Below, piece by piece: positions 5,959 to 6,687 of a stretch of DNA of 6,687 nucleotides (its first letter is position 1; the number at the start of each line of letters is the position of its first letter). A program made the position numbers and the translations under genes. Below the pieces are notes generated by a model. That model was not told where the DNA came from, did not search any database, and was given only the letters and a program-made list of their open reading frames with translations. This DNA comes from Gammaproteobacteria bacterium (GTDB taxonomy: Bacteria; Pseudomonadota; Gammaproteobacteria; UBA4575): NCBI GenBank assembly GCA_028281205.1, contig JANQKJ010000170.1, positions 1 to 6,687 of the forward strand, in the 5' to 3' direction.

Positions 5959-6687
5959 TCATTGTTGCTTTAGGGATCGATATGAAATTGTGCCATTATT
6001 AAGATACTTAATATACTCGCTACATTTATGCTGCTGGAGCCAATGTGTTATACGCTTGTGTGATATATCTTCAGATGAAATATGCACAATTCTGTTATCA
6101 CATTTATGCTGGGTAGCGATTCCTATATTGTTACTAACAAGTGAGGTCTTCCATAATTTAAAGCTTTTATTCCATTCTTTTTTATCAGCAAAATTAAATA
6201 CTAATATACCTTTGTGCTTTAAATTTTTTAATAACACTTTAGCCCAGTTTTTTTTACCTTCTATTGAACGGTAAGGAATGTTATCAATTTCATTAAAAAC
6301 ATCATCGATAATCAAATCATACTTCTTTCCGTGGTATTTTCTAAGCCACTCTTCGGCTTCTGCACAAATAAGCTGACATTTCTTAGTATTCACTTTAAAG
6401 TATTTTCTAGCCACTTTAAGGTGGGTTTTATCAAAATCAAGTGCCTTGATTTCTGCATCAGGGTAATAGTGATGTATTAACTTGATAACGCTTCCACCAC
6501 CAACACCCAATACTAATACACGAGGTAATTTTTCCTTAGAGACCAGTGCGGAGATAAGAAACAGATCCCAAAGTTTCCCTGATACTGGGTTTTTAGAATT
6601 CCACTGACTATGTAAAACATTATTTCTATACAAGCGAATTGCATTACCAGCTTGTGCCACTCGATAATGGGCATAGTTGTTTTCAAA
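5959..6687 (-). CDS. Spermidine-synthase-fold SAM-dependent methyltransferase-like protein, 5' end outside window
   Basis: A Rossmann-type SAM-binding fold is clear. Counting from the in-frame GTG at 6660-6658, motif I is VLVLGVGGGS (48-57) after a short helix, the acidic end of the second strand is ALDFD (73-77), and AEAEEWL (100-106) follows. YDLIIDDVF (114-122) aligns with the strand carrying the catalytic Asp of spermidine synthases, but the usual following S/T-D/E-P is replaced. That makes true aminopropyl transfer doubtful; an undefined methyltransferase-like role is more likely. The frame stays open from the GTG to the window edge (nine more codons, reading FENNYAHYR), and the GTG has no Shine-Dalgarno sequence. 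The true start is therefore probably to the right of 6687, and the gene is marked partial. At least 242 residues are visible. It likely forms an operon with the 81-residue gene just downstream. The protein is soluble, and its C-terminal part (from about 160) is Lys-rich and unassigned. Confidence 0.85.
   Translation of the reverse strand, partial: FENNYAHYRVAQAGNAIRLYRNNVLHSQWNSKNPVSGKLWDLFLISALVSKEKLPRVLVLGVGGGSVIKLIHHYYPDAEIKALDFDKTHLKVARKYFKVNTKKCQLICAEAEEWLRKYHGKKYDLIIDDVFNEIDNIPYRSIEGKKNWAKVLLKNLKHKGILVFNFADKKEWNKSFKLWKTSLVSNNIGIATQHKCDNRIVHISSEDISHKRITHWLQQHKCSEYIKYLNNGTISYRSLKQQ

Noticed and set aside
5990..6274. Rightward 94-codon frame opposite the spermidine-synthase-like gene
   Set aside because: Antisense to a gene with a clear SAM-binding motif; hydrophobic composition is a typical shadow artefact.
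6658..6660. GTG as the true start of the spermidine-synthase-like gene
   Set aside because: No ribosome-binding site precedes it and the frame stays open to the window edge, so an upstream start is more likely.

Overview
The window is AT-rich (by eye well under 45% G+C) chromosomal-type bacterial DNA. The protein styles point to a gammaproteobacterium: an OmpR/PhoB-type response regulator, a MorA-like PAS-GGDEF-EAL protein and a spermidine-synthase-fold methyltransferase-like protein. The genus cannot be named, and the class is an inference from sequence style rather than from a marker gene. I see no rRNA, tRNA, CRISPR array, transposase or other mobile-element gene.

Layout. Positions 1-232 hold no convincing gene, only a 10-bp inverted repeat and one possible rightward promoter. 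Two leftward genes follow, a secreted or membrane-anchored low-complexity protein (233-1078) and an exported protein (1139-1840); they may share a transcript. A 193-bp divergent control region (1841-2036) separates them from a rightward response-regulator gene (2037-2726). That region carries a good sigma-70-type promoter, a perfect 18-bp palindrome, a short direct repeat and a compound inverted repeat ending four bases before the regulator's ATG. The regulator ends 5 bp from the end of a large leftward gene (2732-5578) encoding a cytosolic PAS-GGDEF-EAL protein with intact cyclase and phosphodiesterase residues. Upstream of it, also leftward, are an 81-residue protein (5704-5949) and a spermidine-synthase-like protein (5959 to beyond 6687). 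These last two lie in the same reading frame, separated by one TGA and three codons.

How the genes may work together. The regulator has no histidine kinase gene in view, and its receiver lacks two of the usual conserved residues, so it may respond to something other than ordinary phosphotransfer. Its DNA-binding domain looks intact, and the repeats just upstream make autoregulation and control of the divergent exported-protein gene the simplest hypotheses. The PAS-GGDEF-EAL protein would tune cyclic di-GMP in response to cytoplasmic signals. Its tail-to-tail placement against the regulator could couple them by overlapping transcripts, but no functional link is shown. The most unusual features are the structured promoter/leader of the regulator, its atypical receiver, and the in-frame tandem of the methyltransferase-like and 81-residue genes. 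No clearly new multi-gene system is evident.
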